Assembly: GCA_031549325.1 (NCBI GenBank)
Contig: JAVBQA010000068.1
Span: 1 to 12,898 of the forward strand
Direction: 5' to 3'
Source of the DNA: JAJDGF01 sp031549325
GTDB lineage: Bacteria > Bacillota > Clostridia > Christensenellales > Aristaeellaceae
Length of the DNA stretch: 12,898 bases
Part shown: in pieces, positions 1 through 7,170 of the stretch
Position numbering within the stretch: the stretch's first letter is position 1
Layout of the letters: every line of letters starts with the position of its first letter
Notes under the pieces: model-generated
What the model was told of the DNA's origin: nothing
Database searches by the model: none
The model's input: only the letters and a program-made list of their open reading frames with translations
Translations under genes and position numbers: made by a program

Positions 1-1016
1 GGCACCTCTGGCTCCAGCAGATGGGTGGGGGCCGCGAACAGCCCGCCATGCGCCCGGGCGATGTCCAGGTTCTCGAACACCTGCCTTCTCACATCGTCCG
101 GCGATCCGAACGGCATCAGGCTCTGGGTGCCGATGGTGCCGTGGAAGCACAGCCGGTCGCTATACTGCTCGTAGATCTCCCGGAAACTCATGCACTCGGG
201 CTGGATGGGATTGAGCACGTCCACGCCCACGTCGATCAGGTGGGGAATGAACGGGGTGATCAGCCCGCAGGAGTGGTAAAACACCAAAATGTCCGGCTTG
301 ACCTTGCGCACGGCCTCGATCAGCCGCTGCTGGCGCGGCTTGAGCCACTCCACATACAGCGACTCGCTCATCATGGTGCTGTGCTGCATGCCGATGTCGT
401 CGCCGATGAACAGCACGTCCACCCCCGCCTCGGCATACAGGCAGGCGCGCCGGGTGGAGATGTCGGTGATCTTGTCCAGCAGGAAGGCGGCCGTGTCCTC
501 TTCGCCCATCATGTCCATCATCAGCTCTTCCATGCTGCGGATGCACCACGCGGTCTCCCAGATGGTCATCTGCATGTTGCCGATGGACACGAGCCCCCGG
601 TCCTTCAGGTTCCGCACGTCGGCCCGCTGCCGCTCGATGGACACGCCGTCGAACGTCGGGAAGGGGTATGCCTGCATCTGCTCCAGGCTGTCTACGCTAC
701 GCAGCGGATTGCGCATGTAGGTCATGTGCTGCGCGGCGGCGCTGCCCGGCTCGTGGGCCACGCCGAACAGGTCGATCTCCGCGCCCGGCTTCAGCCCGTC
801 CGCGTAATAGGGCAGAAAGCGCCGGGTGTCCATGTCGAGCGGCAGGATCTCGCTGACCCGCCGCCAGGGCATACCAAAATGGTCGCGGTAGTCCTCGTCG
901 GACCCGGTCTCGCGCCGGTAGGTCTCCATCAGCGCCGGGCACAGCATGAATTCCACCGGCGCCTCGTCATGGGGTTGGCGGCGCAGCAGCGCCAGCAGGT
1001 TTTCTCTTGGGTTCAT
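1..1016 (-). CDS. Uroporphyrinogen decarboxylase-family protein (MtaA/CmuA-like), C-terminus off window
   Basis: 338 codons are visible from the ATG at 1016 and the frame is still open at base 1. The last visible residues (ARAHGGLFAAP...PEVP) match the usual end of this fold, so perhaps 20-40 residues are missing. A GGGAGG site six bases before the ATG fixes the start. A His-x-Cys pair (HSC, residues 248-250) and a later Cys in QPEC (272-275) fit the zinc site of methylcobamide:coenzyme M methyltransferase-like members. The N-terminal substrate-arginine motif of true HemE is not seen, so haem synthesis is unlikely. The family moves methyl groups to or from corrinoid cofactors in the cytoplasm. 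No corrinoid protein or partner methyltransferase is in the window, so the substrate cannot be named. It has its own promoter in the 63-base gap behind the preceding gene. The fold is confident; the exact reaction is unknown. Confidence 0.88.
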   Translation of the reverse strand, partial: MNPRENLLALLRRQPHDEAPVEFMLCPALMETYRRETGSDEDYRDHFGMPWRRVSEILPLDMDTRRFLPYYADGLKPGAEIDLFGVAHEPGSAAAQHMTYMRNPLRSVDSLEQMQAYPFPTFDGVSIERQRADVRNLKDRGLVSIGNMQMTIWETAWCIRSMEELMMDMMGEEDTAAFLLDKITDISTRRACLYAEAGVDVLFIGDDIGMQHSTMMSESLYVEWLKPRQQRLIEAVRKVKPDILVFYHSCGLITPFIPHLIDVGVDVLNPIQPECMSFREIYEQYSDRLCFHGTIGTQSLMPFGSPDDVRRQVFENLDIARAHGGLFAAPTHLLEPEV

Positions 1017-1048
1017 GTGCAGCCTCCCGCGTTTGCGTTTCCAGCACC

Positions 1049-1077
1049 AGTATACCATGAATTGGGCGGCTGCTCAA
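1049..1077 (-). promoter_or_regulatory. Promoter for the uroporphyrinogen decarboxylase-like gene
   Basis: On the minus strand a TTGAGC -35 (1072-1077) and a TATACT -10 (1049-1054) are separated by exactly 17 bases. Transcription would start near 1042, giving a leader of about 25 bases with a GGGAGG site. The -35 lies a few bases past the stop of the upstream gene, so this gene can be expressed independently of it. Confidence 0.55.
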
Positions 1078-1079
1078 GC

Positions 1080-2426
1080 TCATCCCTGCACGTGGATCAC
1101 GCCCTGGATCATGCCCATCCAGCAGCTGTAGCCCACGTCGCCCGCCTGATCCGGCGTGAAGCTGACCACGTTGTCGCCCGGATGCAGCGCCACCTCGAGA
1201 TTGTAATCCGGGACGATGAACACCTCGTTGCAGCCGTTGACGGCGCGCTTTCCGGCGCTGATCGTCCACTCCACCGGGATCCCCTTCTTCACGGTGATCT
1301 CCGGATACATGCCGGGCGACAGCTTGGACGCGATCTTCTGCACCTCCGGTTCGGACGCCGGGGCCTCCTCCGGCTCGGGCGCGGAAGCGGGCGCCACCGT
1401 TCCGGCCGGCGCGGCCGTTTCCACCGGGGCGGCCACCGCCCGGGGCGCGGGCGCGGGAACCTTGGCCAGGTTCAGCCCGCGCGCCAGCGTCATCCCCCCC
1501 AGCGCGATCACCAGCAGCGCGCTGACGGCCATCATGCGGCGGGTGGACTTCTGGGACAGCAGCGAACCGATCGAGCCCAGCGCGAACATCAGCGGCACGG
1601 TTCCGAGCGCAAAGCACAGCATGGACAGCGCGCCGGCCACGGCGCTGCCGGTGCCCAAGGCGTACAGCTGCATGGACTGCAGCGGCCCGCAGGGCATCAG
1701 CCCGTTCAAAAGCCCGACGGCGAACGGCCCCGCGCCCGTGAAGCGGCCGGCGAACGCGCCCAGTTTTTTGGGCATCCGGGGCAGCAGCCGGGAGAGCCCG
1801 GGAATCTTCAGCAGGTTCAGCCCCATCAGAATCATGAACACGCCCGCCAGCACCGAAATGCCGCCCTTGACGGCGCTGCTGATCGGCAGCACCGCGCCCA
1901 CCGCGCCCACCAGCGCGCCGATCAGCGTGTAGCTGAGCACGCGGCCCGCGTTGTACAGCACGGCGGGCAGCGCCTTTTTCGTCTGCCCTTCGCGCACGCA
2001 CTGGGACAGGTTGATGCCGCCGCACATGGCCACGCAGTGCAGCGAGGTCAGCAGGCCAGTAAGAAACAGCATGCCATAGCCCATGCCCGACTCAACGCTG
2101 GGCAGCAGCTGCGCGCCCAGCGCGTTGGCCAGGATCAGCAGCCCCGCCAAGCACAGCGCGCCGACGCCCAGCCAGATCCGGCCGCCCTGTTTCGGCGGTT
2201 GTTCCGGCCGCACCGGGTAGCCCTCGGCCTCGATGCGCCGCTTGATGTCCGCCATGTCACAGCCCTCGCCAACAAAGAGCCTGACGGTCTGCCCCATGGC
2301 GTCCGCGCGGACGGAACGCACCCCCGGCAGGCCGGACAGCGCCCGCTCGATCCGCTGCTCGCAGCGCGCGCAGCTCATCCCTTCCACAAAAATGGTTGCC
2401 TGCTTCAGCCCATCGTTCACGCACAT
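1080..2426 (-). CDS. HMA - TauE/DsbD-like membrane - cupredoxin fusion, probable copper handling protein
   Basis: This 448-residue protein has three parts. Residues 8-72 are a heavy-metal-associated domain with the metal motif GMSCARC (16-22). Residues about 85-320 are a six-to-seven-helix membrane domain of the TauE/SafE, UreH/DsbD-transmembrane type, with SLHCVAMCGG (128-137), YNAGR (158-162) and GLMPCGP (242-248). After an Ala/Pro/Glu-rich linker (323-361), the C-terminal domain (about 368-446) looks like a cupredoxin with NGCN (397-400) and CWMGM (435-439) as likely copper ligands. Known relatives are called sulfite exporter TauE/SafE family proteins, but the two metal domains point to copper or silver transfer across the membrane. 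Start choice: AGGAG lies only two to three bases from the ATG at 2426 but eight bases from a GTG at 2420, so translation may really begin at the GTG and remove two residues. It follows the pgs operon on the same strand after 129 bases; I see no functional link. Confidence 0.88.
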   Translation of the reverse strand: MCVNDGLKQATIFVEGMSCARCEQRIERALSGLPGVRSVRADAMGQTVRLFVGEGCDMADIKRRIEAEGYPVRPEQPPKQGGRIWLGVGALCLAGLLILANALGAQLLPSVESGMGYGMLFLTGLLTSLHCVAMCGGINLSQCVREGQTKKALPAVLYNAGRVLSYTLIGALVGAVGAVLPISSAVKGGISVLAGVFMILMGLNLLKIPGLSRLLPRMPKKLGAFAGRFTGAGPFAVGLLNGLMPCGPLQSMQLYALGTGSAVAGALSMLCFALGTVPLMFALGSIGSLLSQKSTRRMMAVSALLVIALGGMTLARGLNLAKVPAPAPRAVAAPVETAAPAGTVAPASAPEPEEAPASEPEVQKIASKLSPGMYPEITVKKGIPVEWTISAGKRAVNGCNEVFIVPDYNLEVALHPGDNVVSFTPDQAGDVGYSCWMGMIQGVIHVQG

Positions 2427-2522
2427 TACTCCTATCAATCCAGTATGAATACCATTGTGCCGACAGTATGCGCCTCGCATGTTAATTCTGTTGTGTGGAT
2501 TTTGTGTACAGTTTTTCAACAA

Positions 2523-2536
2523 GCGCGAAAACGCGC
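2523..2536 (-). terminator. Weak hairpin after pgsW, possible terminator
   Basis: A perfect 5-bp GCGCG/CGCGC stem with a four-base loop begins 9-10 bases after the pgsW stop. On the minus strand it is followed by TTGTTG rather than a real T run, so any termination would be inefficient. It may only partly separate the pgs genes from the HMA/TauE gene. I found no convincing promoter for that gene in the 119-base gap. The gap also contains CATACTG twice (complement of 2441-2447 and 2464-2470), 23 bases apart. Confidence 0.25.
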
Positions 2537-2545
2537 AAAGCCGGC

Positions 2546-3616
2546 CTAACCTTTGCCATGTCGCCGCCGCCCGAGGGCCAGGCACCCGGCGGCCAGGGCA
2601 ATGCCCAGCCACAAAAAGGCCTTGGCGTAGGCGGCCTCGGCGTACACGCCGCCCTCCCCGGGCGCGGGCAGCGGCGAGGGGTCGTATGGCAGGCCGTTGT
2701 CCATGCACATGCCCATCACGTTCAGCATGTTGATGACCGGCACGCCCCGCGCGGCGTACTCGTACATCAGCCCGCGGTTTTTCGTCGTCGGGATGGTGGG
2801 CGGGTTTTTGACCAGCCCGTTCGGAAACGCCAGCGTGTAGGCGCTGGTGCCGCTGTTGGCCGCCGCGCCGCCCACGTTGACGAAGCACCGGACGTCTGTT
2901 CCAAACAGTTCCAGCCGCCGCTCGATGCTCTGCTCCAGCGTCGGCAGGCTGATGAATTCCACGCCCTCCCGCGCCGCCAAATCCGCGATCAGCGCCTGGG
3001 CGTTCTCAAACAGCACGCTCTCGCCGTGGTCGTCGTCCCCGCCGGCGGACGTGGCCAGGATGGTGCAGTCCACCAGCCCCTGCTCCCTGAGGATCCGGGT
3101 CATTTTGGCGATGTTCAGCTCGGGCCGCGTGCCGCCGTACATGGACGCGCCGAACGACGCGATCACCCGCGCGTCCAGCTGAAGCTCTGTGGCTGCGCAC
3201 AGCGTGGCCAGCATCAGCCCCGGGAACGAGCCGCTGGTGCCGATGGCGACGGCGTCGCCCGGCCGCAGCCCCGCGCCCTCGAAATAACGCACCAGCAGCG
3301 CGGCGAAGTTGGGGTTCAGCGCCGAGCGCTTGGCCTCCAGGTGCCCGAGGGTGGTGGTCAGAAAGGTGAACTCCGGGCCGATCAGCCCGGTCTGGTTGAT
3401 GTCCTCCGGCTGCATCTCGATGCCCTCCTCCCGAACGACCCGGAGCAGCGCGGCCTCGCAGTCCCGCATCCGCTCTGCGGCGCGAAGCTGCGCGTCGCGA
3501 TACGGCGTGGGCGCGCTGACGGCCAGCCGGGTGGACAGCAAATAGCCGGCAGCCAGCGCCATCAGCGCCAGCCCCAGCCACACGAGCGAGATCCTGCCGC
3601 GCGAAAGCGCGCCCAT
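2546..3616 (-). CDS. pgsW: Poly-gamma-glutamate system protein PgsW
   Basis: A 356-residue protein with an N-terminal membrane helix (about 9-33), a large extracytoplasmic or membrane-proximal domain, and a C-terminal helix (about 332-348) followed by RRRHGKG. Conserved-looking stretches are GTSGSFPG (127-133), SFGASMYGGTRP (154-165), AGGDDDHGE (191-199) and NVGGAAANSG (247-256). This pattern and the position after pgsB-pgsC match the poly-gamma-glutamate system protein family, known from species whose pgs loci differ from that of Bacillus subtilis. Its biochemical role is not established. The ATG at 3616 shares its A with the pgsC stop (TGATG). A GTG one codon earlier (3619) is an alternative start. 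No strong ribosome site is seen, so translation is probably coupled to pgsC. Confidence 0.82.
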   Translation of the reverse strand: MGALSRGRISLVWLGLALMALAAGYLLSTRLAVSAPTPYRDAQLRAAERMRDCEAALLRVVREEGIEMQPEDINQTGLIGPEFTFLTTTLGHLEAKRSALNPNFAALLVRYFEGAGLRPGDAVAIGTSGSFPGLMLATLCAATELQLDARVIASFGASMYGGTRPELNIAKMTRILREQGLVDCTILATSAGGDDDHGESVLFENAQALIADLAAREGVEFISLPTLEQSIERRLELFGTDVRCFVNVGGAAANSGTSAYTLAFPNGLVKNPPTIPTTKNRGLMYEYAARGVPVINMLNVMGMCMDNGLPYDPSPLPAPGEGGVYAEAAYAKAFLWLGIALAAGCLALGRRRHGKG

Positions 3617-4044
3617 CACAACGCCACCATCAGCAGGCCCTTGACCAGCAGCGTGGCCACGGCGACCATCAGCAGCGTTCTGGGCACGCCCTGCTTCATC
3701 ATGTCGTTGGCCACCAGCCCGGGGATGATGTAGCCGATCACGCGCAGATCCTGCGGGATGATGTTCAGGTAGTAGAACGATTTTTGCAGCACCCAGCTGG
3801 CGATCAGGCTGAGCAGCACGGTGGCCATGAAGCGGCGGCTGCCATACAGGATCACGAAGCGGGAGATCAGCTTGGTCAGCAGGAACACCAACAGCGCCAG
3901 CGCGAGGGTCATCAGGATGCGCAGCGGCTGCTCCGTGAACAGCGCCAGATACCCCGCCGAGATCAACCCGCCGGTGTGCAGCCCCAAAAACTCATAGCTC
4001 AGGAACCCCAGGATCACGCTCAGCCCGATGGAAGCCTGTTGCAT
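3616..4044 (-). CDS. pgsC: Poly-gamma-glutamate biosynthesis protein PgsC/CapC
   Basis: This small hydrophobic protein has 142 residues, close to the usual 149 of PgsC. It carries about four membrane helices, the first beginning IGLSVILGFLSYEFLG. The features LHTGGLISAGYLALF, LYGSRRFMATVLLS, and IGYIIPGLVANDMMKQG near the C-terminus are typical of the family. PgsC works with the ligase PgsB at the membrane to polymerise glutamate through gamma-carboxyl amide bonds. The ATG at 4044 follows AAAGGAGGGG with six bases between, and lies 25 bases inside the end of pgsB. The stop overlaps the start of pgsW. This arrangement indicates one transcript and coupled translation. Confidence 0.93.
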   Translation of the reverse strand: MQQASIGLSVILGFLSYEFLGLHTGGLISAGYLALFTEQPLRILMTLALALLVFLLTKLISRFVILYGSRRFMATVLLSLIASWVLQKSFYYLNIIPQDLRVIGYIIPGLVANDMMKQGVPRTLLMVAVATLLVKGLLMVAL

Positions 4045-5126
4045 TCTGTTCCCCTCCTTTCCCTCAGCCGCCGGATGAAGTCCGCGCCCGCGCCCTTGAT
4101 GTTGCCCAGGCACAGCACGACGCCGGGTTCTTGGATGAGCCCATCCGGCGCTTGCGCCGCGCAGGGCAGCCCGGTCTTTTTCGCGAACCGCCTCGCCACC
4201 TTGGGCGCGAAATCGCCGATGACCGTGACGGACCGAACCCGCTCCCCCAGCTCTCGGATCAGCGGCATCATGGTGTCCACGCGGTACTCGCGGTCCTTCC
4301 GGTTGTTGAACACCACGCGGACAGGCTGGCCGGACAGCCCCTGTTTGATCTCGGTTTCGCGCAGCAGCTGCGCGCTGGACAGCGCGTCGTTGGCGGCAAA
4401 GGCGTTGATGACCGTGCAGCCGCCAAACGCGAACGGGCCGTCCATGCCGATGTCGGGCGTCGCCTTCAGCATGCCGCGCAGCGCGGTCTCGCGATCCACG
4501 CCCAGCGCTTTCGCGGCCGTCAACACGAGCTGCAGGTTTTCCAGAAACACAGGGTACGCAAACCGATCCATGTAGCCGTCCGGCAGCGGGACCGCGTCCG
4601 GGGGGATGGCGCCCGCATACGGCTCGGCGCTGAGGATGGCCGCGCCCCTCGGGATGGAGAACGCGAGCGCGCGCCGGGTTTCCGCCTCGGTCGCGCCGAT
4701 CTCCTCCTTGTGGTCGACCCGGGCGTTGGTGATGAGCACGTGGGTCGGGCGAACCATCTGGGCGACGGCGCGCTGGGACTCGGGCCGCACCGCCATGCAC
4801 TCCAGCACGACGGCCTGGACGCCCAGCTTGCGCGCCAGCCGGAACACGGGCAGCTGCTCAGTCAGCCGCACGCCGCGCGGCCGGGCCAGCGGCTGCTCGG
4901 AGCCGTCCGGCAGGATGACGGCCGCCGTGGTGCCGGTGCACTTGGCGAGGGTGTTTATGCCCGCCTCCCGCAGCGCCGCCGCCAGCAGCCTCGTGACGCT
5001 GGTTTTGCCGCGCGTGCCGTTCACCAGCACGCGAACGGGCGCCCGCCGCACATTGCGCATGTGCAGCGCGCGCTCCAGCACGCCCAGAACGAGCAGCAGA
5101 CAGGACAGGGCGATCACAAGGTGCAT
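4020..5126 (-). CDS. pgsB: Poly-gamma-glutamate synthase PgsB/CapB (Mur ligase-like)
   Basis: 368 residues, slightly shorter than B. subtilis PgsB (about 393). A short N-terminal hydrophobic segment (3-18) precedes the ATP-binding loop NGTRGKTSVTRL (36-47). KCTGTTAA (62-69), LECMAVRPESQ (108-118), TNARVDHKEEIG (133-144), INAFAANDALS (240-250) and CLGNIKGAG (339-347) follow in the order expected for this Mur-ligase-like amide ligase. It activates the gamma-carboxyl of glutamate with ATP and extends a gamma-linked chain at the inner face of the membrane. The ATG at 5126 is preceded by AGAAGG at six bases. An open frame continues further upstream, but it runs through the promoter and the neighbouring terminator and is rejected. 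This is the first gene of the pgsB-pgsC-pgsW operon. No pgsA/capA export gene follows. Confidence 0.94.
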   Translation of the reverse strand: MHLVIALSCLLLVLGVLERALHMRNVRRAPVRVLVNGTRGKTSVTRLLAAALREAGINTLAKCTGTTAAVILPDGSEQPLARPRGVRLTEQLPVFRLARKLGVQAVVLECMAVRPESQRAVAQMVRPTHVLITNARVDHKEEIGATEAETRRALAFSIPRGAAILSAEPYAGAIPPDAVPLPDGYMDRFAYPVFLENLQLVLTAAKALGVDRETALRGMLKATPDIGMDGPFAFGGCTVINAFAANDALSSAQLLRETEIKQGLSGQPVRVVFNNRKDREYRVDTMMPLIRELGERVRSVTVIGDFAPKVARRFAKKTGLPCAAQAPDGLIQEPGVVLCLGNIKGAGADFIRRLRERRGTECNRLPSG

Positions 5127-5145
5127 GGACGGCCTTCTTTCAGCG

Positions 5146-5165
5146 GTGATACTGTATTGTATCAC
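5146..5165 (-). promoter_or_regulatory. Inverted repeat overlapping the pgs -10, putative operator
   Basis: GTGATAC (5146-5152) and GTATCAC (5159-5165) form a perfect 7+7 inverted repeat with a six-base spacer. The predicted -10 (5156-5161) lies within it, which is the position expected for a repressor operator. No regulator gene is adjacent, so the binding protein is unknown. Confidence 0.5.
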
Positions 5166-5185
5166 GAACACCCAAATCCCCGCAA
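5156..5185 (-). promoter_or_regulatory. Promoter of the pgsBCW operon
   Basis: On the minus strand, TTGCGG (5180-5185) and an extended -10, TGATACAAT (hexamer TACAAT at 5156-5161), are 18 bases apart. It lies between the upstream terminator and pgsB, in the only free space available, and gives a leader of about 20 bases with the AGAAGG site. Confidence 0.6.
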
Positions 5186-5186
5186 T

Positions 5187-5226
5187 AAAAAAGGATTCCC
5201 GGGCGCTTTGAAAGCGTCCGGGAACC
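5187..5226 (-). terminator. Intrinsic terminator of the C69 dipeptidase gene
   Basis: On the minus strand a long GC-rich stem (5193-5226: GG/CC, then TTCCCGG/CCGGGAA, one A-C mismatch, then CGCT/AGCG) ends in six T residues (5187-5192). It begins 26 bases after the dipeptidase stop codon. This separates the dipeptidase/transport operon from pgsB. Confidence 0.9.
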
Positions 5227-5251
5227 CGCTGGTCCTTCTTTGAAAACCGGA

Positions 5252-6904
5252 TTACTTCTTGGGCGCGGCGCCGGCCGGGCCGGGATTGCGGGGAGAATTC
5301 AGCATCAGGTCTTTCCAGTAGTCCGGCCAGGTGGCGCCGTTGCCGCCCATGTCCTTGCGGCCCCACATGTAGGTGCCCATCATGTCGTCACCCAGCTTCA
5401 GCCAGTCCTTGTGCCACTCGACGGCGTTGTTGTAGGCGTAGGTGGTGATCAGCTCGAGCGCCTCGTCGGTCTTACCCTCGGCGATCAGCTTGGCGCCGGC
5501 CTCCTGCAGCTTCGGAACGATCTCATACTGCGCCGCCATCTTGTCCGTGCGGGCGGCGTAGATGTCCTGGATGGCTTCCTGGTAGTTGATGGTGGCGATC
5601 TGCTGCACGTAGGAGTTGGTCCACCATCCGCTGTCGCGACGGAACTCCTCGTAGCGGTTGCCGATGGTGTACAGATCGGGCACGCGGGTCATGCTCGGCC
5701 ACATCGGCGTGATGTAGGTGGAGTCGGGCGCGCCGTAGCCATACCACACCAGGCACTTCATCTCGTCGGGCAGGTCGGCCTTGATGTTGGCGATCATCAC
5801 GTAGCAGGTGCGGAACATGTTGATCGGGCGCTCGACGTTGTTGAAGTCGATCGGGTTGCCGAACGGGCCGGCCTGGGGGGACAGCGACACGTCATAGTCG
5901 GTGCCCTGGTAGTAGTCGCCCTTGATCTTGAACACGTCGTCCACGGACAGCTTCTTCTCGGGGGTGACCCACAGCGGGAAGCGCAGGGCTTCCGGATCCA
6001 GGTTCAGGCTGGGGGCAGCCAGAGACAGGCCGCGCCACTCGCGGCGGGTGGAGTAGGCGCTGTTGTCGGGCGCGTAGATCTCGGCCGGGGAGAACACGTC
6101 GCTGCCCTCTTCCCACAGGCCGTTCTCGATGGCGTAGCTCTTCAGGTTGTCGGAGCAGATGTAGTTCTCCGGATCGTCGAACTTGAAGTCGGCGATGCGG
6201 GCGCGGTTGGCGGCCACAAAGAAGCCGTCCTCCGGGATGCGCACGGCGGCCCACAGGTCGCGGCCGTAGAACTCGGCGACCCAGGCTTCGTTGCCGTCGC
6301 AGATGTTGATGGTCTCGCCCGGATCACGCCAGCCGTAGTCCTTGACCAGCTGGCCCATGATCTCAATGGCTTCCTTGGCGGTGCTGGCGCGCTCCAGGGC
6401 GATGTCCTGGGCGTTCCAGCAGTCGATCAGGCCGTCGTTGTTCTTGTAGATCAGGTCGCTCACCTTCTGGCCGTAGCCGTCGCCAGCGGTGCGCTCGAAG
6501 GTCTTGTTAATGCCGAAGGTGGATTCGCCCATCGCGACGCCCTTCTCGTTGATGAAGGAGTAGCGCGAATGGAAGTACTTGTAGGTGTTCTGAGGCTGGG
6601 GCATTTCGGCGGCGAGCATGCCGTTGCCGTAGTCCTTCACCTCGGGGTACTTGCCGTAGTCGCCGTAGTTGTGCGAGTCGATGACGATGTCGCGGGTCTT
6701 GCCTTCGCCGCCCTCCATCGACGGGATGATCCACAGGCGGAAGTCGGCGCTTGAGGAGTCGTCGTTGTGGGTGGCGATGGTGGAACCGTCCGTCGTGGCG
6801 CCCTTGCCGACCAGCACGGTGGTGCAGGCGAGCGCGCTTTGGCACGTCACGAGCATCATGACGGCCACCAGGATGATGGCGATGACCTTGGAATTCCTCT
6901 TCAT
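5252..6904 (-). CDS. Secreted C69-family dipeptidase (PepD-like)
   Basis: 550 residues. MKRNSK, a hydrophobic core and SALA form a signal peptide ending before Cys27. The mature chain would begin CTTVLVGKGATTDGS, the hallmark start of family C69 N-terminal-nucleophile hydrolases, so signal cleavage itself would free the catalytic Cys27. HNDD (46-49) and the later GES-TFGIN stretch also fit the family. Such enzymes cleave dipeptides with broad specificity; this one would act outside the membrane. The length exceeds the usual 460-480 residues because of the signal peptide and a C-terminal helical extension ending in Pro/Gly/Ala-rich sequence. The start at 6904 is supported by GGAGGGG five bases upstream. 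It is the last gene downstream of the M14 deacylase, across a 266-base hairpin-rich gap. I see no convincing promoter there, so read-through from the upstream operon is likely. Confidence 0.9.
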   Translation of the reverse strand: MKRNSKVIAIILVAVMMLVTCQSALACTTVLVGKGATTDGSTIATHNDDSSSADFRLWIIPSMEGGEGKTRDIVIDSHNYGDYGKYPEVKDYGNGMLAAEMPQPQNTYKYFHSRYSFINEKGVAMGESTFGINKTFERTAGDGYGQKVSDLIYKNNDGLIDCWNAQDIALERASTAKEAIEIMGQLVKDYGWRDPGETINICDGNEAWVAEFYGRDLWAAVRIPEDGFFVAANRARIADFKFDDPENYICSDNLKSYAIENGLWEEGSDVFSPAEIYAPDNSAYSTRREWRGLSLAAPSLNLDPEALRFPLWVTPEKKLSVDDVFKIKGDYYQGTDYDVSLSPQAGPFGNPIDFNNVERPINMFRTCYVMIANIKADLPDEMKCLVWYGYGAPDSTYITPMWPSMTRVPDLYTIGNRYEEFRRDSGWWTNSYVQQIATINYQEAIQDIYAARTDKMAAQYEIVPKLQEAGAKLIAEGKTDEALELITTYAYNNAVEWHKDWLKLGDDMMGTYMWGRKDMGGNGATWPDYWKDLMLNSPRNPGPAGAAPKK

Positions 6905-6924
6905 CTTGTCCCCTCCTATTTTTC

Positions 6925-7164
6925 ATGGGCACCTGCCCATAATGGATACATGGTTGGGATGCGAGTGAGCTTCCGTTCCGGGAGGTTTGGAGGGCCTCAG
7001 CCCTCCAAGTCCATTCCGCAGGCGGCGACCTGTGCGCCGCCGAGGAGCGAATCAAGCATTCGCTTCCTTGCGGGATTTTCGGCCGTGAGGCGAAGGATCA
7101 CAGAAAATCCTGTAATCGTCTCCCATTCAACGAGAAGATTTGGCCGCAGCCAAAGATTCTCGTT
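6925..7164. repeat. Cluster of six stem-loops between M14 and C69 genes
   Basis: The 266-base intergenic region is packed with hairpins: 6925-6940 (6 bp, four-base loop); 6987-7008 (9 bp perfect, loop CTCA); 7021-7041 (7 bp GC); 7046-7064 (7 bp AGCGAAT/ATTCGCT); 7073-7110 (8 bp GGATTTTC/GAAAATCC enclosing GTGA/TCAC); and 7129-7164 (16-base arms, 2-nt internal mismatch, loop CGCA). CCGCA (7016-7020) can also pair with TGCGG (7069-7073), enclosing the third and fourth hairpins in a junction. None is followed by a T run on the minus strand, so these are not ordinary terminators. They could be a palindromic repeat family, an mRNA processing or stabilising region, or a structured RNA. No coding sequence is supported here. 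Confidence 0.7.
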
Positions 7165-7170
7165 GCCCGT

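Noticed and set aside
1..1016. HemE, the haem-pathway uroporphyrinogen decarboxylase
   Set aside because: The N-terminal motif with substrate arginines is not seen, and an HSC zinc-type motif typical of corrinoid methyltransferases is present.
21..2549. An 842-codon open frame on the plus strand
   Set aside because: It is antisense to three recognised minus-strand genes, is rich in His, Gln, Arg and Ala as expected for GC-biased shadow frames, and shows no family signature.
2427..2888. N-terminal extension of the HMA/TauE protein to 2888
   Set aside because: The added residues are an out-of-frame read of pgsW, whereas a ribosome site near 2430 supports the short start.
5127..5366. N-terminal extension of PgsB to 5366
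   Set aside because: It would run through the promoter, the terminator and the end of the dipeptidase gene; the AGAAGG site before 5126 fits the family start.
5240..6754. A 504-codon plus-strand open frame opposite the C69 dipeptidase
   Set aside because: It is a low-complexity Val/Asp/His/Gly shadow of a clearly recognised enzyme on the other strand and has no ribosome site.
6987..7008. The perfect 9-bp hairpin as an intrinsic terminator of the M14 gene
   Set aside because: No T run follows on either strand, and it lies more than 160 bases past the stop.
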